Origin: Chitinophagaceae bacterium
GTDB taxonomy: Bacteria > Bacteroidota > Bacteroidia > Chitinophagales > Chitinophagaceae
Assembly: GCA_016715365.1 (NCBI GenBank)
Contig: JADKAM010000003.1
Span: 457,856 to 521,855, forward strand
Direction of reading: 5' to 3'
DNA length: 64,000 nucleotides
Shown: one piece after another, positions 44,393-53,953 of the stretch
Layout of the letters: the number at the start of each line of letters is the position of its first letter
Position numbering within the stretch: the stretch's first letter is position 1
Made by a program: the position numbers and the translations under genes
The notes under the pieces: generated by a model
Seen by the model: the letters and a program-made list of their open reading frames with translations, nothing else
The model's database searches: none
What the model was told of the DNA's origin: nothing

Positions 44393-47083
44393 TTAGAAAA
44401 TTATTATGTTTTTTTTGAAAAATATTTTAAATAACTGTACCAATAAAAGTGGTATTAAACCTGCTGTTATTGATACCAGCCAAATATCTGTACCAAGCAC
44501 CTGCAGCCCTAATGCAGTTCTCATCTGCGGTACTGCAAAAACAATGGTTACAAGACCGGCACAAAGAAGTATTGCCAGCCAAATAAATTTATTTTTAGTA
44601 ATCTCATTCACCAATAATTTTGATTGTGCAGATGCCATATTAAACACATGAAATAACTGTGCAAATGCCAGCGTAATAAATGCAACATTATTAGCTGTCT
44701 TATCGTCAACCAAAAGAAACTCTTTGCAAAAAATAACGGCAACCATACACGCAAGTGTTATGGCTAAAGCATACAAACCAATTGCAATCCAGTCTTTATT
44801 GGAAACAATTAGGTTTTTGGGATCTCTGGGTGGCCTGTCCATAACAGTTTTGTCACCCTTGCCCAGGCCAAGAGCCAGTGCAGGAAAAACATCTGTAACC
44901 ATATTTAAAAACAGGATCTGCAATGGCAGTAAAGTAACTGCAGGCGCAATAAAACCCAAGGCTGTTACAATAAATATTTCGCTCAAATTGCAGGACACTA
45001 AATACACAACAAACTTTTGGATGTTCTGAAAAATTTCTCTGCCATGAGAAACGGCCTTTGCTATTGATGTAAAGGAATCATCTTTTAAAACGATGCTTGC
45101 TGTTTCTTTTGCCACCTGTGTTCCTCTTAATCCCATGGCAATACCGATATCAGCTTTTTTTAATGCAGGGGCATCATTAACACCGTCTCCCGTCATGGCA
45201 ACTATATTACCTGCCTTCTGAAAAATTTCTACAATTTCTAATTTTTGTTTGGGTGTGGTTCTGGCAAATACTGTTGTAGCTAATATTTTTTGCTTCCAAT
45301 CATCAGATACCGAATTCATATCCGGCATATCATTTCCTGTTATTACATGTTGGTCGGCATCATCTGCCAAACCCACTTTTTTTGCAATGTTTAATGCCGT
45401 CATAGGGTGGTCTCCCGTTATCATTACAATTTTAATACCTGCTCTTCTGCAGGAAAGTATGGCATCTTTTATATCCAGCCTGGGAGGATCTAAAAAACCA
45501 ATCATGCCTGCATAAATCAAATTGTTCAGAAAATCTTCTTTTTCAGTATCATTTTCTTCTTTGTAAGCAAATGCCAAAACCCGCAAGCCATCGGCTGCCA
45601 TTTTCTCAGATTCAGCAATTATTTTTTTTCTGTCATCATCACCCAACTCTTTTAAAGTTTCATCAAAAATGATACGCCTGCATTTTTCCAGTAAATGCTC
45701 AACAGATCCTTTTGCAGCAACAAAGTTTCCGTTTTTACTTTTATGCAATGTTCCCATCACTTTGGTGTCGGAATTAAAAGGCATTTCCGAAATTCTTTCA
45801 TGGGTATCTTTTAACGCGTTGGCGGTAGTACCCGATGCATCAGCTAAATATAGTAATGCAATCTCAATGGGGTCACCCAGCAACTTCTTTTTGCCGTCAT
45901 CCTGTTTTGATGCTGCATTATTACACAATGCACCGATCAAAATTATTTTTTCAAAATTATTTTTACTCTTTTCAATATTGCCTTTTTCATATTTTAATAC
46001 ATTTTTTTCTATTGTTACTTTTATATTTTCTTCGGGAAAGGAAAAGCTGTCAACATAAATTTTATTTTCAGTCAGCGTTCCTGTTTTATCGGTTAAAATT
46101 ACATTGGTACTGCCCAGTGTTTCTACAGCAGATAATTTTTTTACAATGGCATTTCGTTTTGCCATTAGCAACATACCATAGGCCAATGCTACGGTTGATA
46201 CTATTGGTAAGCCTTCGGGGAAAGCTGCCACCGCCAGCGCAATAGACGTTTCTAAAATCAGTGCCCAATGTTTACCCTGTATAAATCCTGTTACTGCAAA
46301 AACGGATGTCATAATTAATGTTATCCTGATAAGTTTCATACTCAACGCAGCTATCTTTTTTTCAAGTGGTGTTGTTGTTTCTTTATGGCTGGCAACCAAA
46401 GAAGTGATGGTGCCCAGTTGCGTATTTCCGGCAATGCCGGTTATGACTGCTTTGCCATTGCCATTCATTACAGCGGTGCCTTTAAATAGCATATTCAGCT
46501 GATCGCCCATCGCTGTTTCTTTCGGCAACTTTTCAATGTTTTTTTCTGATGGAAGCGATTCTCCGGTAAGCGAAGATTCATCGCACTGCAACTGATTAGC
46601 TTCTATCAAATGGGCATCACCGGGAATTATATCACCAGCCTCTACAACAATTAAATCTCCAATCGTGATTTTTTCCGAAGGAATGTGCAAGGTTATTCCA
46701 TCACGAATAACTTTTGAAAGGATGATGTCCATTTCCTTTAACGCATTCATAGAGCTACGGGCCTGTAACTCCATGAAAAATCCTATTAACGCATTTACAA
46801 AAATGACTACGCCAATGGCAATGGCCTCAATATAGTTTTGAAAATAAACAGTAACAGCTGCCGCAAAAATCAGCAAATATACAATGGGGCTTTTAAATTG
46901 CAGCAACAGCATTAACCATATAGGTTTCTGTTTTTGTACTGCATAAATATTAGCACCAAATGAGGCTGTACGGGTTTCAGCTTCTGAAGAACTGATACCC
47001 TTTTGAGCATCGGTTTCCAATGCGGTAATTATTTCATCAACAGATAAAGTATGAACAGATTCGATCGGGTATTTTATATTCAT
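44393..47083 (-). CDS. P2-type cation-transporting ATPase
   Basis: 896 residues with all P-type motifs: LTGESLPSEKN, FPEGLP, ILTDKTGTLTENKI, MITGDHPMTA and MTGDGVNDAPALKKADIGIAMG; M5/M6 read NLSEIFIV and FLNMVTDVFPALALGLG. This resembles Ca2+- or Na+/K+-type P2 pumps of bacteria. It is a distant relative of the island ATPase at 7306-10023 but keeps the usual hinge motif. First chromosomal gene right of the attachment site. Confidence 0.9.
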   Translation of the reverse strand: MNIKYPIESVHTLSVDEIITALETDAQKGISSSEAETRTASFGANIYAVQKQKPIWLMLLLQFKSPIVYLLIFAAAVTVYFQNYIEAIAIGVVIFVNALIGFFMELQARSSMNALKEMDIILSKVIRDGITLHIPSEKITIGDLIVVEAGDIIPGDAHLIEANQLQCDESSLTGESLPSEKNIEKLPKETAMGDQLNMLFKGTAVMNGNGKAVITGIAGNTQLGTITSLVASHKETTTPLEKKIAALSMKLIRITLIMTSVFAVTGFIQGKHWALILETSIALAVAAFPEGLPIVSTVALAYGMLLMAKRNAIVKKLSAVETLGSTNVILTDKTGTLTENKIYVDSFSFPEENIKVTIEKNVLKYEKGNIEKSKNNFEKIILIGALCNNAASKQDDGKKKLLGDPIEIALLYLADASGTTANALKDTHERISEMPFNSDTKVMGTLHKSKNGNFVAAKGSVEHLLEKCRRIIFDETLKELGDDDRKKIIAESEKMAADGLRVLAFAYKEENDTEKEDFLNNLIYAGMIGFLDPPRLDIKDAILSCRRAGIKIVMITGDHPMTALNIAKKVGLADDADQHVITGNDMPDMNSVSDDWKQKILATTVFARTTPKQKLEIVEIFQKAGNIVAMTGDGVNDAPALKKADIGIAMGLRGTQVAKETASIVLKDDSFTSIAKAVSHGREIFQNIQKFVVYLVSCNLSEIFIVTALGFIAPAVTLLPLQILFLNMVTDVFPALALGLGKGDKTVMDRPPRDPKNLIVSNKDWIAIGLYALAITLACMVAVIFCKEFLLVDDKTANNVAFITLAFAQLFHVFNMASAQSKLLVNEITKNKFIWLAILLCAGLVTIVFAVPQMRTALGLQVLGTDIWLVSITAGLIPLLLVQLFKIFFKKNIIIF

Positions 47084-47240
47084 ACTTAAAATATATTTCG
47101 ATGTATCAACATGTATTTGATGGACAGTTTTAACGGGGTAATTAATACATAAACTTATCTACCGAATGCCTGAGTGAAAACAATCTTGGGTGAGTATTAT
47201 AGTTTTCATTCTTGCTAATCAGTTTTACACGGAAACTCAC

Positions 47241-47281
47241 AAAAAAAGCTGAACAACCTAACCGGCATGTTCAGCTTTTTT
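47241..47281. terminator. Bidirectional terminator
   Basis: Stem aaaaaaagctgaaca (47241-47255) / tgttcagcttttt (47269-47281) with A- and T-tails, located after the 3' end of the minus-strand gene at 47308. Confidence 0.85.
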
Positions 47282-47307
47282 ATACCATATATTTTCGGGG
47301 TATTTTA

Positions 47308-47787
47308 TTAAAACCTGCTGGTTGACCAGATGATCTTTATACCCGGTTTTGTAACAGTGGCCATATCTTCTTCAGAAATAAAAACCTTGGTGGGCTTAAA
47401 TTCAGATACTGCTTCAAAAGATGCTTTTGATTTGTCTGACATCCAGCCTGTGTTGCTGTTTATCTGGCCTAAGTTTTTCACCTTTTGATTATCGGCATTC
47501 ATCCAAACGATATATGCTTTTTTAGAAGTAGCTTCCAGTTTATTTATTTCTTCAAGTTCCCTTAAATTTATCTGGATAACATAATTACCGGTTGCATCTC
47601 TTTTGATCTGCACCTGGCCTTTGTTTTCTACAACAGCAACCGGAGTCACGGTTTCAACCGGCGCAGGCATTTCTGTTTTAACTACTGTATGTTTTTTGGC
47701 ACAGGAGTACAGGAAAAAAATCATGGCAGTTGCCATAATACCGGGGAGGATGTTTTTTGATAGTGGATTAATTAATTTTAGTGTCAT
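47308..47787 (-). CDS. Putative lipoprotein of unknown function
   Basis: 159 residues with a TM/lipobox region (IMATAMIFFLYSC-AKKHT). The mature part is Val/Pro-rich at first, then a compact domain (VQIKRDATGNYVIQINLRELEEINKLE…KAYIVWMNADNQKVKNLGQ). No family recognised. It has a copy of the bipartite promoter element before it and so probably belongs to the stress regulon. Confidence 0.65.
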   Translation of the reverse strand: MTLKLINPLSKNILPGIMATAMIFFLYSCAKKHTVVKTEMPAPVETVTPVAVVENKGQVQIKRDATGNYVIQINLRELEEINKLEATSKKAYIVWMNADNQKVKNLGQINSNTGWMSDKSKASFEAVSEFKPTKVFISEEDMATVTKPGIKIIWSTSRF

Positions 47788-47824
47788 TTTAATTTTTTTA
47801 AATACTGATTAAATCATTTAAATG

Positions 47825-47892
47825 CAAAGGTGATTATGTAACAGCATAATGTTGTTACATAATAAAAGAAATTCATTGCATCATTCATACTT
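47825..47892 (-). promoter_or_regulatory. Bipartite promoter element, copy 2
   Basis: On the minus strand: box 1 aagtatgaatgatgcaat from 47892, box 2 atgtaac from 47860 (offset 32), -7-like cacctttg from 47832 (offset 60). Box 2 is one arm of a larger palindrome ttatgtaaca…ttgttacataa (47834-47863). Drives 47308-47787. Confidence 0.75.
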
Positions 47893-47916
47893 TTTGTTTC
47901 CGGTCTCTTGCTTTTT

Positions 47917-48954
47917 TTAGGCTGTCAATATTACTTTTAATGCTTTTTCATTGGCAGCGTTTCCAAATGTGTCATACGCTTTCAGTATCTGGTCTAATTT
48001 GAAATGATGTGTAATAAGTTTGTTGGGATCCAGTTTACCCGACTGAACATTTTTAAACAGCATGGGTGTAGATACTGTATCAACCAGCCTGGTAGTAATG
48101 GTGATATTTTTAGACCATAAATTTTCCAGGTGAAGCGTTACACTTTTACCATGAACGCCTATATTGGCAATATGTCCGCCTGCACCAATAATTTGCTGGC
48201 ACAATTCAAATGTTGCAGGTACTCCAACTGCTTCAATGGCAACATCAACTCCTTTATTTTTTGTAAGTGCCATAATTTTTTCAACTGCATCTTCATTGTT
48301 GCTGTTAATCAGTTGAGTTGCCCCAAAGGTTTTTGCTACCTGCAACCGGTTATCATCCTGGTCTATCATAATTATTTCAGCAGGAGAAAAAAACTGAGCG
48401 GTTAATAAAGTGGCCAAACCTATCGGGCCTGCACCCACAATGGCGATGGTGTCGCCGGGTTTTACCTGTCCGTTAAGTACACCACATTCAAACCCGGTTG
48501 GTAAAATATCACTCAGCATCACCAGGGCTTCTTCATCGGCACCTGCCGGAATGGGATAGAGGCTGTTATCTGCATAAGGTATTCTTACATATTCTGCCTG
48601 CGTACCGTCAATTAAATTACCCAGTATCCAGCCACCTTTTTCGCAGTGCGAATACATGGCTTTTTTGCAATATTCACATTTGCCGCAGGAAGTAATACAG
48701 GATATCAATACATGATCCCCTTTTTTAAAATTGCTGACTGCTGTTCCTGCTTCATCAATAATTCCCACGCCTTCATGGCCAATAATTCTGCCATCAGTAA
48801 CAGCAGGAACATCTCCTTTCATAATATGGAGGTCTGTTCCGCATATGGTTGTTTTCAGAATTTTAACAACCGCATCTGTTGGTTCTGTTATTACCGGTTT
48901 TGGTTTTTCTTCCCAGGCTTTTTTCCCGGGGCCGTGATATACTAATGCTTTCAT
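47917..48954 (-). CDS. Zinc-dependent alcohol dehydrogenase (MDR family)
   Basis: Start MKALVYHGPGKK at 48954 is the standard N-terminus. Catalytic Zn ligands Cys in CGTDLH and GHEGVG; structural Zn site CGKCEYCKKAMYSHC; NAD(P) motif GAGPIG. Length ~345 is normal. Oxidises or reduces a small alcohol/aldehyde with NAD(P); exact substrate unknown. Its promoter carries the bipartite element, so it is probably stress-induced. Confidence 0.9.
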   Translation of the reverse strand: MKALVYHGPGKKAWEEKPKPVITEPTDAVVKILKTTICGTDLHIMKGDVPAVTDGRIIGHEGVGIIDEAGTAVSNFKKGDHVLISCITSCGKCEYCKKAMYSHCEKGGWILGNLIDGTQAEYVRIPYADNSLYPIPAGADEEALVMLSDILPTGFECGVLNGQVKPGDTIAIVGAGPIGLATLLTAQFFSPAEIIMIDQDDNRLQVAKTFGATQLINSNNEDAVEKIMALTKNKGVDVAIEAVGVPATFELCQQIIGAGGHIANIGVHGKSVTLHLENLWSKNITITTRLVDTVSTPMLFKNVQSGKLDPNKLITHHFKLDQILKAYDTFGNAANEKALKVILTA

Positions 48955-48968
48955 AATTTGTCTTTTCA

Positions 48969-49035
48969 TAAAGGTCAAAATATTTATGGCAGCTGTATTA
49001 CACAATTATTTTAAAATATTGAATGATTCATACTT
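48969..49035 (-). promoter_or_regulatory. Bipartite promoter element, copy 3
   Basis: Minus strand: box 1 aagtatgaatcattcaat from 49035, box 2 gtgtaat from 49003 (offset 32), -7-like gaccttta from 48976 (offset 59). Upstream of the alcohol dehydrogenase gene. Confidence 0.72.
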
Positions 49036-49153
49036 TTTATTATTCAGGAAATGGTTGGGAAAAATGTTCACATAAAGTGTAAGCAAAAGCAACTAATATT
49101 TTTCGGCACCCCTTATACATGCAAAATGGCTGAATCAATATTTATTTTTATAA

Positions 49154-49627
49154 TCAGTGCAGGTATCTTCTCAAAGTCCAGGCAATTGTTTCATGTTGTT
49201 CCATCAGGCCGGTAAGAAAATCGGCTGTGCCTGCATCCTTATTTTTTTCGCCGGCTTCATCAACATCTTTACGAAGCATTACGATCACTGTTTCATGATC
49301 TTTCAGTAATTCAACCAGTAAATCTTTAGAAGAAGCATATTTTCCGGGACTTTCTTTTATGGATGAAAGTTTTGAAAACTCCTGCATGGTGCCAATGGTT
49401 TTATGGCCCAGCTTTCCAATCCGTTCTGCAATTTCATCAATGGATTCTTCCAGTTGGGTGTACTGTGCTTCAAATAATTTGTGCAGCTCCATAAAACTTT
49501 CGCCGCTGACATTCCAGTGAAATTTTCTTGTTTTAATGTAAAGTGTCATTTCGTTGGCTAATACACCTGAAAGCTGTTCAGCACTGTTTTTTAAATTTTT
49601 TTCTGAAAGGCCGATATTTATTTTCAT
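49154..49627 (-). CDS. dps: Dps-family DNA-protecting ferritin-like protein
   Basis: 157 residues forming a four-helix bundle: TRKFHWNVSGESFMELHKLF and EESIDEIAERI carry the His/Asp/Glu residues of the inter-subunit ferroxidase site. Oxidises and stores Fe(II), using up peroxide, and coats DNA in stress. It sits in the CsbD/YtxH stress cluster; no bipartite element was found in front of it. Confidence 0.9.
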   Translation of the reverse strand: MKINIGLSEKNLKNSAEQLSGVLANEMTLYIKTRKFHWNVSGESFMELHKLFEAQYTQLEESIDEIAERIGKLGHKTIGTMQEFSKLSSIKESPGKYASSKDLLVELLKDHETVIVMLRKDVDEAGEKNKDAGTADFLTGLMEQHETIAWTLRRYLH

Positions 49628-49755
49628 GATTGTTACTTTAATATAATGAAGGTTATTTTAGCTGGTTAATACGGTCAACACATCTGAACAGATACAAAAA
49701 AGGCTGATAAATATCAGCGCCATTTACATTAAAAGGGATTTTAAATGGTAATTGA

Positions 49756-50151
49756 CTAAATTTTTTCCTGTACCTCTTTTTTTCTAAATAACATCTTAAA
49801 AATGCTGCCTCCTGCAGCCTTAATTCCATCTGCATTTTTGACAACACTACTGGCCACCGCCATTTCTACTGCTATGCCCAATAATTTTTTAAAAGGGTTT
49901 ATGGTTTTTCCAATCATTAATTTCTTGGCTAAAATTCCTGAAGTAAAACCAATAGCGGCATTTATGGCATCGGTTTTCAGATCAGGATCAGAGAGGGTCT
50001 CTTTAAATTTGCTCCTGATAAGATTGGTCAGTTTAAAACCTTCCCTGGTTTTGTAATACTGCTCTTTTAGTAAAATCAATTCACTGGCCTGCTGTAATTC
50101 CAATTCCAGGATGGCAGCTTTTAATTCTTCAGATGTTGTAATTGATTTCAT
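49756..50151 (-). CDS. Hypothetical stress-cluster protein
   Basis: Start MKSITTSEELKAAI at 50151 is chosen over 50220, which adds an unrelated leader. About 131 residues: helical N-terminus, a Gly/Ala-rich segment AAIGFTSGILAKKLMIG that may be membrane-embedded, and a basic end (FKMLFRKKEVQEK). No named family; position between Dps and the holin-like gene suggests a membrane-stress role. Confidence 0.6.
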   Translation of the reverse strand: MKSITTSEELKAAILELELQQASELILLKEQYYKTREGFKLTNLIRSKFKETLSDPDLKTDAINAAIGFTSGILAKKLMIGKTINPFKKLLGIAVEMAVASSVVKNADGIKAAGGSIFKMLFRKKEVQEKI

Positions 50152-50263
50152 GTGTTTATTTTTATTGCTTCTTGTCATCCCGGACAATCGGGACCAGCTA
50201 TGTAATTCGCCAGTAAACATATCATTGTGATTAACTTTTGTTTTGGCTCATTTTATAAAAATA

Positions 50264-50602
50264 TCAGTCGAACAATTGCCTGATGATCGTATTGTTTACA
50301 CGTGTTTTAATGGAAGGATGTACGATCAGTAAAATAATAGAGGCCAGTGCATAAAAACCGGCAACAATAAGAAAGCCATAATAGTTTTTACCTAACACAT
50401 CACCAAGCCATAATGCCACTGCAATATTTATGGTGAATGCAAAAAATGAAACAAGTAAAATAAATAAAGACCGGGAGAACAGGGTGGAAGTAACATGGGC
50501 AGTCTTGGCCAGTGCTTTGAGTCTTAATAATTCAAAACTTGTTTTAGCGTAGGTTTCCACTTTTTCCAGCAGGGGTTCAATTAAATTTGTCTGCGAATCC
50601 AT
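50264..50602 (-). CDS. Holin-like / DUF1469-type membrane protein
   Basis: 112 residues: amphipathic N-terminal helix, two TM helices (FILLVSFFAFTINIAVALWLG and GFLIVAGFYALASIILLIV) and a short basic tail, as in the putative actinobacterial-holin-X/DUF1469 family. Despite the name these are usually host envelope-stress proteins. Same strand and block as YtxH and CsbD. Confidence 0.7.
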   Translation of the reverse strand: MDSQTNLIEPLLEKVETYAKTSFELLRLKALAKTAHVTSTLFSRSLFILLVSFFAFTINIAVALWLGDVLGKNYYGFLIVAGFYALASIILLIVHPSIKTRVNNTIIRQLFD

Positions 50603-50618
50603 TTTTATAATTTTAGTA

Positions 50619-50650
50619 TTAACAGCCGGAAAATATTTCCCGGCTGTTAA
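50619..50650 (-). terminator. Inverted repeat after the ytxH-like gene
   Basis: ttaacagccgg (50619-50629) / ccggctgttaa (50640-50650), perfect 11-bp stem with a 10-base loop between the YtxH-like and holin-like genes. No clear T-tail in the minus direction, so termination is only partly supported. Confidence 0.55.
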
Positions 50651-50680
50651 ATGCTTTACTGTATTGAATATCCAGGTAAC

Positions 50681-50953
50681 TTAACTTGTTTTAAGTCTTT
50701 CAATTGTTGATTTACCGTTCTCTGCAAAATCATTGGCCTGTTCTTTTACATCTTCAACTTCTTTTTTAAATTTGTCTACAATGGCATCAAATTTTTCCTT
50801 TACAGCATCTGTAAGATCATTGCCTTTTTTAGATATTTTCCTTCTTGTTTCGCTTCCTTTGTCAGGTGCAAAAAGAATTCCTAAAGCTCCACCTATGGCT
50901 GCGCCTATCATTATGGCGCCCATTAATTTTCCTGTGTTGTTTGAGTTTCCCAT
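50681..50953 (-). CDS. YtxH-like general-stress protein
   Basis: 90 residues: a Gly/Ala/Ile-rich membrane-associated segment (LMGAIMIGAAIGGALGILFAPDKGSETR) and then a long amphipathic helix with Lys/Glu repeats. The APxKGSETR motif is typical of YtxH proteins induced by stress. Confidence 0.88.
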   Translation of the reverse strand: MGNSNNTGKLMGAIMIGAAIGGALGILFAPDKGSETRRKISKKGNDLTDAVKEKFDAIVDKFKKEVEDVKEQANDFAENGKSTIERLKTS

Positions 50954-50991
50954 TGTGTTTGATTTTTAAATTTATAATGTTGTTTATTTTT

Positions 50992-51147
50992 TTACAGTAC
51001 TTTCCGGCCCTGGATAATTCTTATCAAAACAGCTATTACGGCTATCACTAAAAGAATATGGATAAGGCCACCGGCTGCAAATCCTAAAAATCCAATTGCC
51101 CAGATAATGATCAGTATTACGGCGATGGTATACAGTAGGTTTCCCAT
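50992..51147 (-). CDS. Lmo0937-like small membrane protein
   Basis: 51 residues starting MGNLLYTIAVILIIIWAIGF: two hydrophobic helices and the ending IRIIQGRKVL, the standard form of the lmo0937-family. It lies between YtxH and CsbD genes on the same strand and is below the usual ORF-size cut-off. Confidence 0.82.
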   Translation of the reverse strand: MGNLLYTIAVILIIIWAIGFLGFAAGGLIHILLVIAVIAVLIRIIQGRKVL

Positions 51148-51207
51148 GGTGTTTTAATTTAAGTTTAAGTGAAAAATTGTGTATGAAGAATGTTTTGATT
51201 TTTTGTA

Positions 51208-51396
51208 TTACAGCTCAGAAATTATTTTGTGTATCTCTGCTTTTGTTCTTCCCAGTTTGGTTTGCAGCCTGCCCAGCATTTCATCCTGCTTGCCTTCTGC
51301 AAGCAGCAGATCACTGTCAGTGAGCATGCCAAATTTTTGTTTCAGCTTTCCTTTAATTTCTTTCCAGTTTCCTTTTAATTCTGTTAAGTTATTCAT
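51208..51396 (-). CDS. CsbD-family stress protein
   Basis: 62 residues, MNNLTELKGNWKEIKGKLKQKFG, then LTDSDLLLAEGKQDEMLGRLQ: the CsbD fold of general stress proteins. It is the first gene of the minus-strand stress block and is preceded by the bipartite element at 51435-51502. Confidence 0.9.
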   Translation of the reverse strand: MNNLTELKGNWKEIKGKLKQKFGMLTDSDLLLAEGKQDEMLGRLQTKLGRTKAEIHKIISEL

Positions 51397-51434
51397 GGTT
51401 ATTTAGTTTTAATATTTATTGTTTAATCGCAATA

Positions 51435-51502
51435 CAAAGGTGTATTTTCTTTAAGCTTAAAGCATTACACAATCATCAGAATAAGTTATATCATTCACAC
51501 AT
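51435..51502 (-). promoter_or_regulatory. Bipartite promoter element, copy 4
   Basis: Minus strand: box 1 atgtgtgaatgatataac from 51502 (one mismatch to the 58500 copy), box 2 gtgtaatgctttaa from 51470 (offset 32), -7-like cacctttg from 51442 (offset 60). Upstream of the csbD-like gene. Confidence 0.78.
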
Positions 51503-51613
51503 TTTATCCTGTTGGTAACAGAATATGATACACATCAATTAAAGGATGATGAACATCATGGATTACTATGCAGCATAACTATAAATTTGTATCTTACTCA
51601 TATAATATGCCGT

Positions 51614-52696
51614 ATGACAAAATCAATTTTAGCCTTAAGTTTATTTTTACTTTTTGGTTCCTGTAAAAGCAAACAGGAAAAACTGCAGCCGGTTAAAGAA
51701 AAGATTACCGAATCTGTTTATGCTTCCGGAATTATTAAAAGCAAAAATCAATATCAGGTCTTTTCATCTTTAAACGGGCTGGTATCTGTAATTCATGCTG
51801 CTGAAGGAGATGTTGTAAAAAAAGGCGATCCCATCATCAGTTTAACAAACACAACAGCTCAGTTAAATACAGAGAATGCGGAGATATCTGCAGATTATAC
51901 CTCCGTAACAGCCAACTCTGAAAAAATAAATGAGCTGCAGGTAGCCATTAATAATGCAAAAGAAAAAATGGATAACGATGCGTTGCTGCTGCAACGGCAA
52001 AAAAATCTTTGGGCCGAACAGATCGGAACCCGCAATGAACTGGACCAGCGTGAACTGGCTTACAAAAATGCTGTAAATGCATTTCAGACTGCAAAGCTTC
52101 GCCTGGCCGAAATGCAGAAGCAGCTCAGCTTCCAGGCAAAACAGTCGCAGAAGAGCTTGCAAATCTCAAAAGTGATTGCAGGCGATTATCTCATCAGGAG
52201 TGAGTACAAGGGAAAAATATACAGTTTGTTAAAAGAAAAAGGAGAAATGGTAAGTGTACAAAGCCCGGTGGCTATTATTGGAGATGCTGCAAGTTTTTAT
52301 CTGGAATTGCAGGTTGATGAATATGATATTGCACGAATTAAACCAGGACAGAAAATTATGTTAAGCCTTGATAGTTATAAAGGGCAGGTGTTTGAAGCAA
52401 CCGTGAGAAAAATAAATCCCATCATGAATGAACGGTCAAAAACTTTTACCGTAGAAGCTGATTTTACAAAACAGCCACCGGCGCTATATCCTAATTTAAC
52501 CTGCGAAGCGAATATTATTATTCAGCAAAAAGAATCTGCGTTAACGATCCCAAGAAATTATTTACTGGCCGGCAATAATGTGATGCTTGAAAACAAAGAA
52601 CTCAGAAAAGTGGTAGTTGGTTTAAAGGATTATGAAAAGGTAGAAATACTGGGAGGGTTAACCGAACAGGATGTTATTCTTAAACCGGTACAATGA
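51614..52696 (+). CDS. ABC-exporter periplasmic adaptor (MacA/DevB-like) lipoprotein
   Basis: Start at ATG 51614 gives a lipobox FGSC-KSKQE; a -7-like TAAATTTG lies at 51581. The product has the HlyD/MFP layout: NGLVSVIHAAEGDVVKKGDP, a coiled-coil hairpin with long Gln/Lys helices, and a beta-barrel end. With the permease and ATPase genes that follow (4-bp overlap, then 1 bp) it forms a MacAB/DevBCA-like export system; the substrate is unknown. Confidence 0.88.
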   Translation: MTKSILALSLFLLFGSCKSKQEKLQPVKEKITESVYASGIIKSKNQYQVFSSLNGLVSVIHAAEGDVVKKGDPIISLTNTTAQLNTENAEISADYTSVTANSEKINELQVAINNAKEKMDNDALLLQRQKNLWAEQIGTRNELDQRELAYKNAVNAFQTAKLRLAEMQKQLSFQAKQSQKSLQISKVIAGDYLIRSEYKGKIYSLLKEKGEMVSVQSPVAIIGDAASFYLELQVDEYDIARIKPGQKIMLSLDSYKGQVFEATVRKINPIMNERSKTFTVEADFTKQPPALYPNLTCEANIIIQQKESALTIPRNYLLAGNNVMLENKELRKVVVGLKDYEKVEILGGLTEQDVILKPVQ

Positions 52697-53952
52697 ACTA
52701 CAAATTACTCATCAATATAGCCAAATCCCTGCTGCTGGCCAGATGGAAACAGACACTGGTAGCAGCCATTGGCGTTACTTTCAGTATTTCGATGTTTATT
52801 ACCCTGTTGAGTTTTATGACGGGTTTGAATGACCTGCTGGATGGATTGATATTGAACCGGACTCCCCACATCAGATTATACAACGAAATAAAACCCAATA
52901 AAGACCAGCCTGTAAATGCAACTGCCGAATTTAAAGATCGTTATAATTTTATCCGCTCACTAAAATCCGGCGGCAGCCGCCAGGAAATTTATAACAGTGC
53001 TGCGGTTTTACAGGCTTTAAAAAATGATCAAAGGGTATTGGGATATGCGCCTAAAATATTTGCACCGGTATTTTTTAATGATGGCAGCATTAATATTGCC
53101 GGGGTAATAAATGGAATAGAAGTGGATGCCGAAAGCAGTTATTTTCATTTTAACGATTATATTATTGAAGGTGCTGCCGAAGATCTGAACAAGGTTTCAA
53201 ACAGTATCATATTGGGCAAGGGCCTGGCTGCAAATCTGCTGGCAGATATCGGAGATATTGTTCAGGTAACCACTTCACAGGGAGAGCGGTTTCCGCTGAA
53301 AGTTGTTGGGATCTTTCAAACAGGTATTCAGGATTTTGATAAAACCCAATCTTATGCAACCATTGTTTCTGTACAAAAGGTTTTTGGTAAGGCCAGTAAT
53401 TATATAACAGACATACAGGTAAAATTAAAAGATGTTAAAACGGCACCAGCTGTGGCTTTGGTGTATGCAGATCTGTTTCACCTGGATGCTTTGGATATAC
53501 AAACGGCCAACTCACAATTTGAGACAGGAAGTTTTATACGAACGCTTATTTCTTATGCAGTAGGTATCACTTTATTGATCGTTGCCGGCTTTGGTATTTA
53601 CAATATCCTAAACATGATGATCTTTGAAAAAATGGATTCTATTGCCATTTTAAAAGCTACCGGATTTTCCGGCAGGGATGTAAAACGCATTTTTCTGCTG
53701 ATCGCTTTAAGTATCGGTTTTTTTGGCGGACTGATCGGATTACTGGCAGGCTTTGGCCTGTCGGCAGTTATTGACCAGATACCATTTACTACAGCTTCAT
53801 TGCCTACGGTTAAAACTTATCCGATTCATTATAACCCTTTGTTTTATGTGATTGGCGCTGCATTTTCATTGATAACTACTTACCTGGCAGGTTGGTTCCC
53901 ATCAAGAAAAGCCAGTAAAATAGATCCTGTCATCATTATAAGAGGTAAATAA
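52693..53952 (+). CDS. ABC transporter permease (FtsX/MacB-like)
   Basis: 419 residues: TM1 at ~25-45, a large periplasmic MacB-PCD-like domain, then three TM helices with the FtsX-type loop MDSIAILKATGFSGRDVKRIF. Its ATG overlaps the adaptor stop. Functions with the next gene as the inner-membrane part of the exporter. Confidence 0.9.
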   Translation: MNYKLLINIAKSLLLARWKQTLVAAIGVTFSISMFITLLSFMTGLNDLLDGLILNRTPHIRLYNEIKPNKDQPVNATAEFKDRYNFIRSLKSGGSRQEIYNSAAVLQALKNDQRVLGYAPKIFAPVFFNDGSINIAGVINGIEVDAESSYFHFNDYIIEGAAEDLNKVSNSIILGKGLAANLLADIGDIVQVTTSQGERFPLKVVGIFQTGIQDFDKTQSYATIVSVQKVFGKASNYITDIQVKLKDVKTAPAVALVYADLFHLDALDIQTANSQFETGSFIRTLISYAVGITLLIVAGFGIYNILNMMIFEKMDSIAILKATGFSGRDVKRIFLLIALSIGFFGGLIGLLAGFGLSAVIDQIPFTTASLPTVKTYPIHYNPLFYVIGAAFSLITTYLAGWFPSRKASKIDPVIIIRGK

Positions 53953-53953
53953 C